In this document: positions 12,801 to 24,200 of the stretch, one piece after another
Position numbering within the stretch: the stretch's first letter is position 1
Layout: the number at the start of each line of letters is the position of its first letter
Assembly (NCBI GenBank): GCA_964019055.1
Contig: OZ025216.1
Coordinates: forward strand, 5,385,840-5,449,839
Length of the DNA: 64,000 nucleotides
Source: Anthopleura xanthogrammica
Lineage: Eukaryota > Cnidaria > Anthozoa > Actiniaria > Actiniidae
Reading direction: 5' to 3'
Notes under the pieces: model-generated
The model's database searches: none
Seen by the model: only the letters and a program-made list of their open reading frames with translations
What the model was told of the DNA's origin: nothing
Position numbers and translations under genes: made by a program

Positions 12801-12896
12801 CCCGTTGCGAGCGATATCTCCAGCCCGTTGTTGTTTGATTTGCAGAAGCAATACGGCAACTACAAGGCTGATGAATGCCAATGAAAGCTCATGCAT
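9819..12896 (-). CDS. Somatomedin-B / secretin-like (Methuselah-type) 7TM receptor, single exon
   Basis: A complete 1025-aa receptor on one exon. The ATG at 12896 opens a signal peptide (about residues 1-25). A variable region includes a glycine run and a basic stretch (RPKHRHPR, 132-139) that could be a proprotein-convertase site. A somatomedin-B module follows (Cys 178-216, DCCADY), then a Cys-rich glycosylated ectodomain, and a 7TM block from about 728 to 980 nearly identical to that of the gene at 2723-8235. The strongest shared stretch runs from the membrane-proximal NKSIFVNASKQVYDWSEYTW to TM3. It is probably a class B-like G-protein-coupled receptor with unknown ligand. No GPS cleavage motif is visible. 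The two genes share strand and order, so tandem duplication is likely; this copy lacks the sister's 2.6-kb intron. A 15-G run at 12639-12653 sets the frame near the N terminus. Confidence 0.9.
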   Translation of the reverse strand: MHELSLAFISLVVAVLLLQIKQQRAGDIARNGIKKSVLNDAVRTDSNDQRTAMDLIEDLKNWDSPFPTNRNIKTETKFRKNGGGGGFWENLLRTFVNDSTKLKVQKNIQFHQRKITGSKVLENVFAKRHLQRPKHRHPRSIGEGASFPRESVDGLDQESSSCSRDKNFTLSCHGKLSCKNRCQNPRTVSYQAQLSCFCDEDCNVFQDCCADYDDFCDANQQNATLSNKTASGPYTTQNTSSAENLVNQENRDLWRCYEGEDLKGTNGVWMIGSCPGSWPEDDVMFRCKNLSQTNKITINNYLYLPVYTNNGRVYHNRFCAQCNRVSSTELSSFTMSVECNFSPPNLLNLEGKMRFLFQYCSERIKWKGSGGHPRRYCIKFKTEEDNRLESCRNNSENNIKCTKGKPRVVSTTQTIYKNVYCAKHLGETQYVSCGPNISLSKINLEEAGTGLELPKPLSLVFDFNPGSSFLSIETQCEDKKVYDHYLEICREGISPGLPANSSYRNQYQVVLWLQPPKGLSTLQKLVAHYLISETLGISQQGVKDFSIEHFENPIRNKLQFTLEITQNERSLTSIKRFLDFTSPFNMSFVGQVFTVIKATNRILSCVNLQKYNRSEYTVLQDGASAVSIKKTGEIFQSTDYYINTTEAPTSVNDSQAIFVCRQHQMSTCSGVYIMINEGDFRVLMNKSIFVNASKQVYDWSEYTWINKSVLACENFSTTYFKSKVVSKDDPILTTITLVCMSLSIIGLVFVLVTYSLFSELRTPPGINLMNLSVSILLAQLLWILGSGQTDTPMACTVIAVILHYLFLVSFMWTSIIAFDTWRAFSAKGRRPLAVSKAQKMKHCLRHMAVGWLPVMAYVAICVTLDLTNTVNIGYMSQIGCWMGDKWATLYYFAFPVGLLLILNIVFFFKTYKAIKVTTAQVRAASADNTKKNVGIYVRIAALMGFTWIFGFVSSFDRRLLYPFIILNGLQGAYIALAFPLSKRARILYKELLTGKSSQDTTVKSSVSRTKAQDSGYCKDYSDTKL
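12639..12653. repeat. C15/G15 homopolymer inside a coding exon
   Basis: Fifteen C on the plus strand encode the glycine run near residues 82-86 of the 1025-aa receptor. A one-base length change here would break the frame, so read accuracy matters. Confidence 0.9.
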
Positions 12897-14026
12897 TGCA
12901 AAAGCTTAAAACGACTGAATTAAATGATAGATCCGAAGACCACTCTAAAAACAGACTAAACCTTGATCATGGTCAGAAGTGATGTACATATGTCTGTGCC
13001 GGCTTCAGTTCACTCACAAATAAACACACAGGAAATTTTAATTAAACGAGCCCGTTTTTCAATTAAACTTTGTCAATAAGATGAAAAAATATGATGTAAT
13101 TAATCTCCATCCAAGACCTCTCAGTGCCTTTGTCGGGCTCAGTTTGATTTATGATTCACCTTTTTCAGGAAGCGGTATTTTTGTGTTTTTCAGAGCTTCA
13201 AAGTTTTGTCTAAGTGTCAACAGTCTGAAAAGAGATTTTATAACCTTTTGGTCCAGTAATTTCGATAGGTGTATACATAATTAATATGAAGAAAGAGTCA
13301 ATTAACGCCTAAAAGTAAACCCAAATTTGTCACATGATTTTCAATTATTTTGATGAGAAGATAATTAAAGCCTTGAGTAGCGTGACTGCCGCTGCAATAA
13401 CAGTTCTCACTTCCCAGGCATTCTTGCCGTACAATTTAATGACATATCTTTATATTAATTCACTGGGTTTTTTTTTTTTGCTTTACGAATAAGGTTCAGA
13501 TGACACGATAATACTGATTGTTATGCAATATTGTATGAGTAAGTTATTAAAAAATCATTTTCAGACCTTTTTAAGTCAACCCCAGGGTAAAAAAACCCGA
13601 ATCTTTGATTGAGTAGCCATTATTTTTGTTTAAACATACTTTATACTTTTCTTGCTTTGCAGTATCTGGTAAGAAACGCTATGTACCTGACATTCTACAC
13701 CTGCTCAACGTGTTTTTTTTTGTTATTCAGTTTCCTAGGCAACTCAAGGCAGGTTGATCGCCAGAACGTGGGGATTGTTTTCGCATAAGAGTTACTTCTA
13801 CTTGAAAATTTTCCAAAACACCGAAAATAATTTATCTTATATAACTCGATCTATCAAAGTGCAGGTGTTGTTACAAATAAGACACATTTTAGTATTGTAC
13901 CAATATAATTTCTTACTCAAGAGTCCATTTACACGCTTTATTAACACTGCCATCTCATGTCTTATTCTAGATTATTCACACTAAATATTCCAGAAATGAA
14001 TTCATATGCGCACATTAACAGCCCAT
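12897..14026. other. Intergenic, no gene seen
   Basis: 5' flank of the receptor and AT-rich sequence. The open frames here show no domain and no start context I would trust. Confidence 0.5.
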
Positions 14027-14248
14027 AATATTCCCTTTCACAGTTCCCTGCGCCATCTTGAAAGATAGCCAGGCCTTTCCATCGAAGCGAGACGAACGGT
14101 GAGCTTGCAATGATAGAGACCTTTTTTAGGACCTTGGACAACTGTGCACGTCTCTATCATTGCAATATCACCTCATGTCTCGCTTCGATGCGAAAGCACG
14201 GCTACCTCAGTTCAAGATGCCTCAGGGAACAGTGAAGGGGACTATTGA
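14027..14248. mobile_element. MITE family 1, copy 2
   Basis: Shares CACAGTTCCCTGCGCCATCT and ATCGAAGCGAGACGAACGGT with copy 1 at 1900-2106. The right end carries the complementary CAGGGAACAGTGAAG.GGACTATT, giving terminal repeats that start near AATAGTCC. Confidence 0.75.
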
Positions 14249-14928
14249 ATTTATTGGATTATCGTTATGTCAGCGGCGTTTCCGAAAAGTTCCGTTTTCA
14301 AAATGTTCTCCGTCCACACTCATCCAGCTTAGTTGATTGCCTTCCCCGAAAGGAATTATGGGTCATTATTTTTTGTTAGCATTTTTGGAGCATTTTCCGA
14401 GTATACAATGTAGACTTTTCTTGTTGATTGAAAATATAATTCCGCCATGAGTTCGACTACCGTTTACGATTAATTTAAAGAAGGAAGAAATCGTATTTCA
14501 TAAATTCTCTTGACAGAATAATGGGAAATGCTAATCAAAATACGATGTTGAATTCTAAATTCTGATTGGTTGACCTTGAGTTTATTCTGAAAGTCATCTC
14601 AGCTGGATACTAATACTACACTAAAAATCAAATTTATCTACTCTGGAGAGCGTTTTCAAAAAGTTCCATTTTCGTTGGACAATAACCGTAGGCCTAACCG
14701 TATAAATAAAGTTGAGTTTTCAAATTTATCCGGCGTAGTGTGGACAGGGCCTTAAAGCAATCTCAGGCAATACTTTGTTGAAATGCAAGGACATGAAAAA
14801 TGTCTAATTTTTATTTCTTCAAATTAGAAATAAATAAAATAAAAATAGAAATAAAAAGAAATTCGATTTTTTACAACTGTCCGCCGATTCGTGAAAAAAA
14901 CCCAAAAAAAAACAGATAACGCACGTGC

Positions 14929-15080
14929 GTGCTGTGTGCAGTTTTATAAAGCACTTGGGGATTGCCAGAACACGAGAGAAGTGTTAGGAGAAGCACGACG
15001 CGTAGCGGGGAGTGCTTCTCAACACTTCTCTCATGTTTTGGCAATGTCCAAGTGCTTTATAACGTCACACAGCACAGCAA
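14929..15080. repeat. Foldback (hairpin) repeat
   Basis: Left arm GCTGTGTGCAGTTTTATAAAG..GAGAGAAGTGTT pairs with the right arm ending CTTTATAACGTCACACAGCA, leaving a GC-rich loop near 14996-15018. Arms are about 65 bp with a few mismatches. Open frames across it are incidental. Confidence 0.75.
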
Positions 15081-15195
15081 GCAAGTCAGTTGTTTTTCTT
15101 TTAAAAAATACGAATGTGCGCGTGTGCTGTATGCTCTCATAATGCACGCACCATCAACCAATCAGAAAGCGAGATTTATAACAGTTGTTTTATAA

Positions 15196-17109
15196 CGACC
15201 CTTAATGATACTCTCTCGTAAGTTGGCATGATCGACGGTTGTCCTCTAGTAAATCTGTATACTTTGTAAATCTTCACTGCATTATATGATAGATATTTCA
15301 ACGCCAGTTATTTCTAAACACTTTCTTGTTTATTTCAATGTTATTTCCAAATACGTTCTAAGATATTCCATTCACCACTTTCACATTCCCATAATGCTTT
15401 GTGTTTTTTTGGGAATTTTTTGAGCAACGAGACAAAATCGTTAATATTATCATGAAAACTAATAAGAATTGAAGACAAACCACCTAAAAACGCTTATGGA
15501 TCTATGAGAAGTGACAAAAACCAGAAAGAAAGAAATTTGAACAGCTTTATGAGTCCATACATTGTCTGTAACACCAAACGTTTCATTCTCCAATGCGTTT
15601 GGAATTAACTGATACTGGATTTTTCAATGATAATAGCAAATATATTATAGCATCTGCACGAAAAGTTTTGAACTTTCAAATATTTTTCTTTCTAGTTGCC
15701 CCTCAAACAATGAAACGCAAAGCTTTGGCATAAGGGATGTGAAAGTGGTGAATTTAATTTCCACACACTGTCTTTGTTATTTCCACGTAACTTCCAAACA
15801 CTTTCTCTCATTTCTCCGTTATTTCCGAACACTTTCTTAGAAATTTTCATTTTATCAAACACGTTGATGTATATTTTGCACTTCATTTCCAGACATTGTC
15901 TTAGATACTGATTTCTAAGTAATTTCCAAATACACCTAATTGCAACTGAGAAGGTTGTCATATAAAAATAATTGAAAAATTACATTTTAACAAATAGGAA
16001 TTAATTAGAAGTATTTTTCTTTATTTTGATTCTAAAGCCGCCCATATACAGATTAATGAGAATAATTGTTTAGTTATATAGGAAGATTATCTCAAAAATA
16101 TCAGTCTATACCTCCAAAACAGTAAACAAATTTTAATTAAAATTACATCTGTTTTGCAAAAATGATTAATCCCAACTTTTTATTTTTTATTTTTATATGA
16201 CAACCTTCTTGCAATTAGGTGTACTTCTTAAATATTTTCATTAGTCATCCCCAATTTGTTTTTTAGAAATTTCCATTTTCTTTCTAAACACTTTTCCACA
16301 CAATTTCCACATAATTTTTTTTTTTTTTACATATTCCCACTCTATTACCAAACATTTCTTTAGATATTTCCACGTTATTTCCAAATTCTGTCTTACATAT
16401 TCCATTGCCATTTTATTTCAAAACAGCTTCATCGTAAGCCGTGTGGTAACTTTAATTTATCAACATTTGCAAAATATTTACAGAAGCCATATATTGATTT
16501 ACCAATTTTGTACAGTCTAGAGTATAATTTTTGCAAACAAATTACAAAATATTTCAGATATTTTCAAAGCATGAAAGATTGTAAAAGTTTCGCGTGGCAG
16601 TAGAATTGCCAAATGACTCGCCCGCATTTCTTTGAGAGGCTACCTTTGTATCATAATAATTTAGTATTTCGAAAGCGATTAAAATGAAAGCCTTTGCTTG
16701 TGCTTTCTACGTGCTGTCGCCCCGAAAGCAATAGAATTGCCAAGTGACCCGCCGAAGTTCTATGAGGGTTACCTTTTTATCTGATAATTCAGTGTTTCGG
16801 TTAAATGGTTCAATTATTTTTGAAGCCCAAATCGAAGCTTCCTTTTTTAAAGGCTGTAATACCTATTCTTTGTCTCAACAAACTAGAAAATATTGGAAAC
16901 ACGTACAAATCCGAATTTGGCCCTGCATTTCGTTATTGGTGAAAGTTGTTGATAAATAATCTTCTTCTTCCACTTCATAATTTCCTACACTACTATTATC
17001 CTGAAGCAGAGGAGGAAGCTCAAGTGTCACGTGAAAATCTCGACCAATCAAAACGCTCAATTTTCTGCAATATGGCGGACAAACTTTTGCATAACGAGTT
17101 TAAAACTGT
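15196..17109. other. AT-rich intergenic with diffuse ATTTCC repeats
   Basis: A degenerate motif resembling TATTTCCAAACACTTTCTTA recurs irregularly at about 15290-15440, 15690-15930 and 16250-16420, on both sides of the inserted element at 15933-16221. No supported gene. Confidence 0.5.
15933..16221. mobile_element. TA-flanked MITE (Tc1/mariner-like target)
   Basis: Terminal inverted repeats start CACCTAATTGCA and continue AGAAGGTTGTCATATAAAAA. A TA dinucleotide flanks each end (15931-15932 and 16222-16223). It is 289 bp with no ORF. Target and size suggest a non-autonomous Tc1/mariner-type element; no transposase is nearby to confirm. Confidence 0.7.
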
Positions 17110-18057
17110 TCATTGGCGATTGCAACAACGTCTCAGTCTTTTAGCCACACCTAAACGGATGTCTGAAAGACGAAGGGAATAGATTATGGGGTTGATAAGG
17201 GACTGCAAATGAAGAAATGTAGTAATGGCCCCTTGTAGATATCTGATATCATCACTCCAGTTACCCTTCACAGCTCCTACGGTCTTGAAAATCAATATTG
17301 GACACAAACACCCCACGGATGCTAGCGCTATCAAGCCTAGAGTGAAAGTGCGCTTGTATTCCTTGATCTTACTTTGCTGGGCTACAGATTGTTGCTGGGC
17401 GGCGATGGCTCTCATCTGTCGACGGGCCGTCAGGTTTATTTTGGTGACGCACAATAAGATGATGACGAAGCTGGGACCAACAGTTAGAATCACAGGAAGC
17501 TGCCTTGCCCACACGGACTCATAAACCTGCAACCAAGTGCTTACAATTGTTATCCCCAGAAGTACCCAGCTAGCTGCCGTTGCTATCATCAATTTCTTGG
17601 AGTTGACTGAAGTCTGATAGTACAGGGGATGCTCTATGAATAGGTATCTTTCCAGGCTGACGATCGCCATAGTAACAACTGTCCAGGCACTGCAAACTAT
17701 CCCGGATACCGCATAGGCCATGGTCAGTTCACATACACGGGAACACTGGAGAAAAATACAGACCATCAAAACAATATGCAGCGGTTGTGCAACGAGTCCT
17801 ACCAGAAGATCGCTGAGCGACAGGACAGTGACCAAGAGGTAGTAGCTGTTAGATCTGAGCAGTTCATTTTCCAGCACGGTCAAGATCACCAGTAAATTCA
17901 TGAGGACAATCAACGGAGAGGTGACAGCGTTGATGGCAATTAGAGAAATCCACGTTGGGACGACTGATGCTGGATAATGGGTAATGTTCCTTGGATCAAG
18001 ATCAAAAGTTAACTGGCACTGAAAGTTGGAAATGGTTTGGTTCGATGTTGATGCCAT
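17110..18057 (-). CDS. Rhodopsin-like (class A) GPCR, family 1 copy A
   Basis: An intronless 315-aa seven-transmembrane receptor. Visible class A landmarks: Asn54 (N1.50) in TM1, Asp83 in LSLSDLL (D2.50), Cys109 before TM3, Glu-Arg-Tyr 136-138 (DRY variant), a CLCP motif at 251-253 in TM6 where CWxP is usual, and NPIIY 289-293 in TM7. N-glycosylation sites lie at N6 and N24. The second extracellular loop is short and has no cysteine, so the usual TM3-ECL2 disulphide is probably absent; this also occurs in melanocortin-type and other MECA receptors. The ligand is unknown and the subfamily is only suggested. The sister gene at 25622-26566 matches about four residues in five. Confidence 0.9.
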   Translation of the reverse strand: MASTSNQTISNFQCQLTFDLDPRNITHYPASVVPTWISLIAINAVTSPLIVLMNLLVILTVLENELLRSNSYYLLVTVLSLSDLLVGLVAQPLHIVLMVCIFLQCSRVCELTMAYAVSGIVCSAWTVVTMAIVSLERYLFIEHPLYYQTSVNSKKLMIATAASWVLLGITIVSTWLQVYESVWARQLPVILTVGPSFVIILLCVTKINLTARRQMRAIAAQQQSVAQQSKIKEYKRTFTLGLIALASVGCLCPILIFKTVGAVKGNWSDDIRYLQGAITTFLHLQSLINPIIYSLRLSDIRLGVAKRLRRCCNRQ

Positions 18058-20099
18058 GACCAGTAAACCAGAATGCGTCCGTGTTAAAAGATCTTTTCAT
18101 TAAATGTATTTTCATTCATCAACCCTTTTACGCAAAACTTTTGTTTCCTTGCTTTCTTTTGTCGGAGTAAAACATTTTAGTTTAAACAGTTTTCCTTGCT
18201 AAATGGATTTTTCACACAGCATTTAGCAAAGGACTGAATCTTACTCAGATATTTCTTGTGTGATATCCATGTACAAGAGACCTTAAGGAGGAGAGTCCAA
18301 ATTACACACGCAAAAATCAGAAACTTGAAAATACTCGTACTTTGTCAATTGTACAAATTAAACTCCAAGTGATGCGTCCCGTAAACAGAATATTCTATTT
18401 TAATAGCTTTTGATCCATCCACCCTTTTACGCAATTCTTTTGTTTCTTTACATTTTTGTGTCTTATATTCTACTCAACCGATTGAAAGCGATTTATTTTT
18501 TCTAAATTAATATTTTGACGAATATAAAACCTTAATGTTGCTTAATGGAACAGGAGATTAATAACTCAAAGCCATAGTAAGTATATACGCTTCCAAGTAA
18601 ATCATACGTTATTGTTTTACCCACGATTTTATGAAGCCAATTGTTTGACCTGAAACCTATGTGGGTTTATACACGCAAGCTTTCATGTTCCCGGGCATTA
18701 ACAGTATTTCCATTACGCGTCTTTCTTTTCCACCATTTTTATTGCTCCCATTGGAACAAACAATCCTGAAATTCTGGCCCCAAACATTTATTAGGAACTA
18801 GTAATATCGATTATTCACGTGATAGGCTTTGGCTTTAAAGACTGGTAATTTTCTATTTCAAAGGATATAACCAAAATACTATACGTTTAAAGAAATTCTC
18901 GGGAAAGAAAGCTCAAAGCACTGTTAAGGGATGTCAAATTGGCACGAAATCGGATTTTTCTCAGAATTATCAATTTGCTCAGTGGTCTGGAGAAAGAAAG
19001 ACCAAGAAACAGTAGTTGTTTTTGGAATTTCATAAAACTGATGATAAAGTTGTTATTGGTGGGTTCAAAGTTGCAATAGTGAAGTTTCAGGGAAAACCAA
19101 CCTTACGACTTTGATTCCATCAGTATATCTTGCTTTAATGATTTTCGTGTTTTATTCTTCTTGTTTTCAATCACTAAGTTTCCGACTGCATTTTGGAAAA
19201 TGACATACTCCTTTTTAGAAAGAAGATTTAAAATATGCAAGAATCTTAACTTTTCTAAGAGTATTCCCTATATCCTGCGCTGTTGTCGCTCAAGAGGAAA
19301 TGGATATCTGCAAGCATAGCCCCCTCTGTTATGAAGTTATGAATTTCCAGGGATCTGTTTTTTTTTTATTTATATATTTATTTATACTTATTTTTTTTTT
19401 TTCTTCTTCTTTTCTTTGCAATTTTGGCGATAACAGCCCCCCAGTTTTTATGTCCTTCCGCCGCCTATGGTTAGATGTACTGACTGAAATATTCATTTAA
19501 TATTATTTAAATTGTCTAAACAGGGAGCCAATGTCTTCAAAGAGTTGTTCAATGGGGCCCTGATAATGTGTGTTTTACAAGTTGATTCTATCGACGCATG
19601 ATTATTAGTGGGATCTCTTTCAATCATTCAAATCTGGGGTCACTAAAATTAGCACTACTTAAGAGGGGGCCACTAAAATTTTACTATGTTTAAAGGAATT
19701 CCTTAGCAACGCACACATAGGCTTTTTTTCCCCGCGATTTAGGGGTTTTAGCTCTTGGACTCTTACCACTCCAATGAAGGTAATTTTCCCTTCACCGTAA
19801 AATTCTACAACAAATATTAGCCATAGATACGGGAAATACGTAAAGCAAGCCAGGGACCGGTCATTATTTATCGCCTGGGGTGGGGTCGGAGGATTTTTAA
19901 TTAAAAGCAGAAAAATTCAACTGATCCCAATGACAATTTACTTTATTGGCCCCGTATAAAAATTTTTTTACATTGGAGTTTGTAACGAATAAAATATAGT
20001 ATGATATAATAATGCATAATACATAATATCAGCGATAACAGCACGTTGAACTATACTTTGATGTCTTTTTTCGAAGCATTCATGAACGAATTTTGCAAC
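18058..20099. other. 5' flank of family 1 copy A, intergenic
   Basis: No gene. The segment 19469-19640 (GTTAGATGTA.TGACTGAAAT to TCTATCGACGCATGA) recurs at 27323-27415, upstream of the second family 1 receptor, so the duplication unit included at least 1.5 kb of 5' flank. Confidence 0.55.
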
Positions 20100-20770
20100 A
20101 ATTCTACAATCAATTTTAAACATACTTAATATACAATACATTGTAACACTAAACCTTAGTTCTAGCTAATTCTGTTTGTCAGTAATGCTATTGTTTTTGA
20201 TAATCCTTTTTTTATACAGTCGTATATATACTTAGCTACTGTTTTTTTAATCGATTTCTTAGGGTTTATAATATAGGTGAATTTATCCTCTTCATTTAAC
20301 CATTCTACTTTAAAATTTGTTAAATCGTTAATCTTATTCATGAGAGTTTTCCTTTCTACTGAGTAATTTGGACATTTTAGAAGGAAGTATGCCTCATCTT
20401 CTACTCCGACCTTACATATTGGAGGTCGCGTGTATCTGCCCACTTCAATTTGGAGACACTGATCTCTGATTCTAAGTTTTGTGAGGCTTATTCTGTGTTT
20501 GATGTTGCTAATCTCTCTCAAATATTCTTCTTGTTTATAATCTGTCTTGAATCTTCTGTAAGTTCTAAGTTTAATTTTTTGTGAATCCTTTCGTCCTTCG
20601 TCGTTATGAATGTCGGCAAGCCAAATTGGAAATTCCTAATCTTCGATCCTTTGTTTGATGTGTTTTATAACTGTTTTCCACCGATTTTCTGTTATGCCAT
20701 AACTATTGTTATGCTGCCATAAATAGCCAACACCTAATCTATCGAGAATTGGTTTTATTTTTTCAGGCCA
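20100..20770 (-). mobile_element. LINE (non-LTR retrotransposon) 3' remnant
   Basis: The frame 20521-20162 encodes the C-terminal domain typical of CR1/L2/jockey-type reverse transcriptase polyproteins: a stretch like LTKLRIRDQCLQIEVGRYTR, then C..GVEDEAYFLLKCPNY. Homology continues upstream to about 20760 (RLGVGYLWQ-like) but crosses an in-frame TAG near 20640. The element is therefore 5'-truncated and dead. Inverted TTTTAGTGRCCCC-like sequences near 19659 and 20793 bracket it. Confidence 0.75.
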
Positions 20771-21115
20771 CGCGCCCTTGAAACATAGTACAATTTTAGT
20801 GACCCCTCCCTCTTATTTTGAAAATTTTGAAATTCAGACCCTCGGAAATGCGATTTCCAGCGTTTTTAGAGGCATTTGCGATATATTTATTGCCATTACA
20901 GTTATGACAATTTTGCACATTCTGGCAAAGAAAAAGAAGAGAAAAGGCATATCTGATATGAGATAGTATAGAAAATCTCTTAAATGTCTTTACTAATCCT
21001 TACTAAAAGTCCTTCGTCAAAGTTCTGAATTTCTTTTGTGGTGGTCGTTTCTCGACACAAACTCGTTTGTGACATCAAGTAGTCTATCTTTCCAGTCACC
21101 CTGGCTTTGCAGGCC

Positions 21116-21270
21116 CTGACTTAGTAACATATAAAGAAGTATAGCGTATTAGACTTATAGAAAATGCGCTATAAATAAATTAAAGTAATTATAAATATAA
21201 TATCTGAATAATATCTGAAATTTTACCGAGGCAACTGCCTCGCTTGGCTCATGGTAGCTACGGTCCGGCG
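21116..21270. repeat. Dispersed repeat, partner at 23535-23700
   Basis: Shares GAAATTTTACCGAGGCAACT, GGCTACGG and the preceding GTAT/CATATTAGACTTAT..GAAAATGC tract with 23535-23700, same orientation. Confidence 0.6.
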
Positions 21271-24200
21271 ATGTCAAACTAGTGTTAATTTGAGAATGAT
21301 CCAACAAATAAAAATATAATTGTTGACGATCAAGTTGAAAATGCTTTACTCATTCCTAATTACCAGCCGTTTGCGGAAGAAAATGATGTTCAGATTCTTG
21401 GAAAATTGTTTGCGCAAACTATGAAATAATGATAAAATAATAATAGCAAACTGAATGGGATTTTGCTGTAGCATCTCTACTACAGAGTAGAAATTGCAAT
21501 CAAAATCCGGAGAAAACACTTGAAGCACAGGAGAGAACCAGCAAGCAATTCTTCTCATAATTAAGGGACACCGAGCCCAGCGGGACTGCTACGCCACCCG
21601 TGCTTGCCTTATAAAATAAAACCAGTGGAGGTCCTGATTATGAGTCATACTCCCTGTGAAATTCTTAAAGAATGTTTGTCACAAATGCTATTCCCTGTGT
21701 TCTGGGTATATTTTGGATAAAAAATTGGGCTTCGATTGACAGCTAGATTTAGAAGGCAAAATATTAAAGTAAAAAAATCTAAATCTTGCGATAGAAGAAC
21801 GGTCTTTAACGGTCAATCCTCATACGACTGACTTTAGAGTCACTGCATTGGTTGATAAATGACATCCTCCTATGGTTTTGCTTTGCATAGTCATGGACAA
21901 TTTTGCATATGAACGTACACTAGGGTAAACTGAGAATAATCCATCCCAAACTAAAAAGGGAGGGGGACCTGTCACCTCGTCCTTCTAGTTCTCTAAATCC
22001 ACCCTTGCTATGGGTTTTACTGATGACATTTGCATGAATTTGGCGGGAACTTTTGCGCCAAAACACGCAATCGGACTATTGCCATGCTGCTAAAGGGTTA
22101 GTTTCCCGTCACAATGATATGCCTTAAGGTAAAACTGCTGGGTTAATCTAGAATAAAAAGTGGTGAGAGATACGGAAAATAAGGGAAGCCAGGAAAAACA
22201 AAACAATAACAAAGAAAAGCAGGAATATAAAACTACAGGCTTATAATTATTGGACGCGTGGTATATCAAACTTTCAATTATTTTTAACGGAACAAATATA
22301 AAGATAGCCAATATCAAAAGTCGGTCGTCGCTAATTAAATGTTATCTGAACTGCCTGCGTGAGTGAAGGCCGAGAAAACCAACAAACTCTGTTCACGTGT
22401 GAAGCGTCCCGTTAACAGGACGTACAATTCATTAAATACCTTGTTAAATAAACCCATCAACCAAATCCCATTCCTTCCTTTTCTCATTGTTCAATTTTCC
22501 AAGATATTCCATTCTAGAAATGCCATTTCCGAAAACCAATGGGATAGGTAAATCCCGTCTCAATCCCTCCATTTATCAGTACTTCTTTTAAATAAATCCC
22601 CTTTCAAATCTATTTGAGCCAGAAGACTGACTTGAATCAATCTAAGAAACCTAGAAAAACCCAAAAATTTTAATCAAATTATCAAACCAACTCCGTGGTC
22701 GTAATTTTTTTCCATTTTCAAACCATTTCACGTCAACGGACCATTCGTGACTGGACTCAGTGCCAGTTTTGCTACCAAATCACTTTGGATATTTTAATAA
22801 TTTGAATAGGAAGATTAAACTATTCAACACAACTATTCAACTTTATTGGATCTCAAAAACCGGACGTACGCAGGGGAAATATTTTCTGTCCAGCATGTAG
22901 GTGTTTTCACGAAATTGTGCTCGAAAAACATCCAATTCATGTTAAATTGCGTTTCATTTAGTACCTTCTTTCGGCGACAAAAAGTACGTGTGAAAAATGT
23001 GAGGGAAATTTTGTATGGCTATATTTGGATGAGAGAAACGTTTTGGAGACTAAATGGTCCTCGCGATTGTTCTCACGAAATTGGATTTCACTTGAAAAAC
23101 AAGGATTAACGTGAACGGCTTGGAAAGTAAAACTTTTATGATAAAACTATTCTTTTAATCAATGTTGACATGATTGTACTGAGTGCATGTGCGGCTTGCT
23201 ATACTGAAACGAGATTATCAGGGATGGGTGTTATTCAGGCTTCCTTTTCGCTCACAAATGGACATGGAATAAATGAAAACAATGCATGGAAGGGAAATCC
23301 AAGGACGCGATAAATATTTATCTATTATAAGTAATCAATATATATTAATAGCGGAGCACTATACTTGGTAAATTGGAAAAATTGGTAACCCATCGAGTTG
23401 ATTATTCATGGCTTGAAAAGACACATTTGTTGAATGAAAAACATTTTCTCCTAAGAATAAGACATCCAAGATTAAACTCAAAGCATCTCTTGTATATATG
23501 TAATTGAACTTTAAATTATAAATTAACAAAGTATTCAGGGCCGGAGCCAAACCGAAATGTTTACCGAGGCACTGAAGGAAAATACAAAGGAGTAAAGCAT
23601 ATTCGACTTATGGAAAATGCATATTCTTTTAAAAAGTATTACTGTGAAATTTTACCGAGGCAACTGCCTCAGTTTATCTCATAGTGGCTACGGCCCTCGT
23701 ATTATTAATAAGAAATAAATATCAAAATGCATAATCAATGCAGTCTCTTTACAGAAAATAGCATAACCTGTTGTAAGGCTGGGTATTGAATTCCATAGAA
23801 AAATTCATTGGATGACGAGGGAATTCTTCGCGACTCGTGCGATATCGTTTTTACTCGTGAAATTCATCGTGGAATTCCCGAGCCAGACAATGAATTTTTC
23901 TTGAATCCCATATCACAAAACAATTGCTCTAACAGCGACTCGGATGAGGATAAAAAGCAAGAGAAAGAAAAACAAAACGCGGGCTTCCTGATTTTTCATT
24001 GAATTCATCTTTTCAGACTGCTATCAAACATTCTTCGTTTTTATAGCAAAATTCGCTTTTTAACAAAGTTAACTATTTCCATTTATATTCTTTGCAAACT
24101 AATCTTCTTTTTTTGATCGTTTTTTAATGCCATACGTTAAGAAAATCAAGTGATAATAAGACAAAAGCAAAATTTTTTTGTGCGGGATCCCTGATCTTTC

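Noticed and set aside
14280..14760. Possible DNA transposon (GTGTGGACAGGGCCTTAAAG at the right side)
   Set aside because: The left side shows related phrases (GTCCACACTC), but I could not define matching termini or a target duplication.
14891..15195. Two overlapping 77-83 codon frames
   Set aside because: They span a foldback repeat and the mirrored frames reflect the inverted arms.
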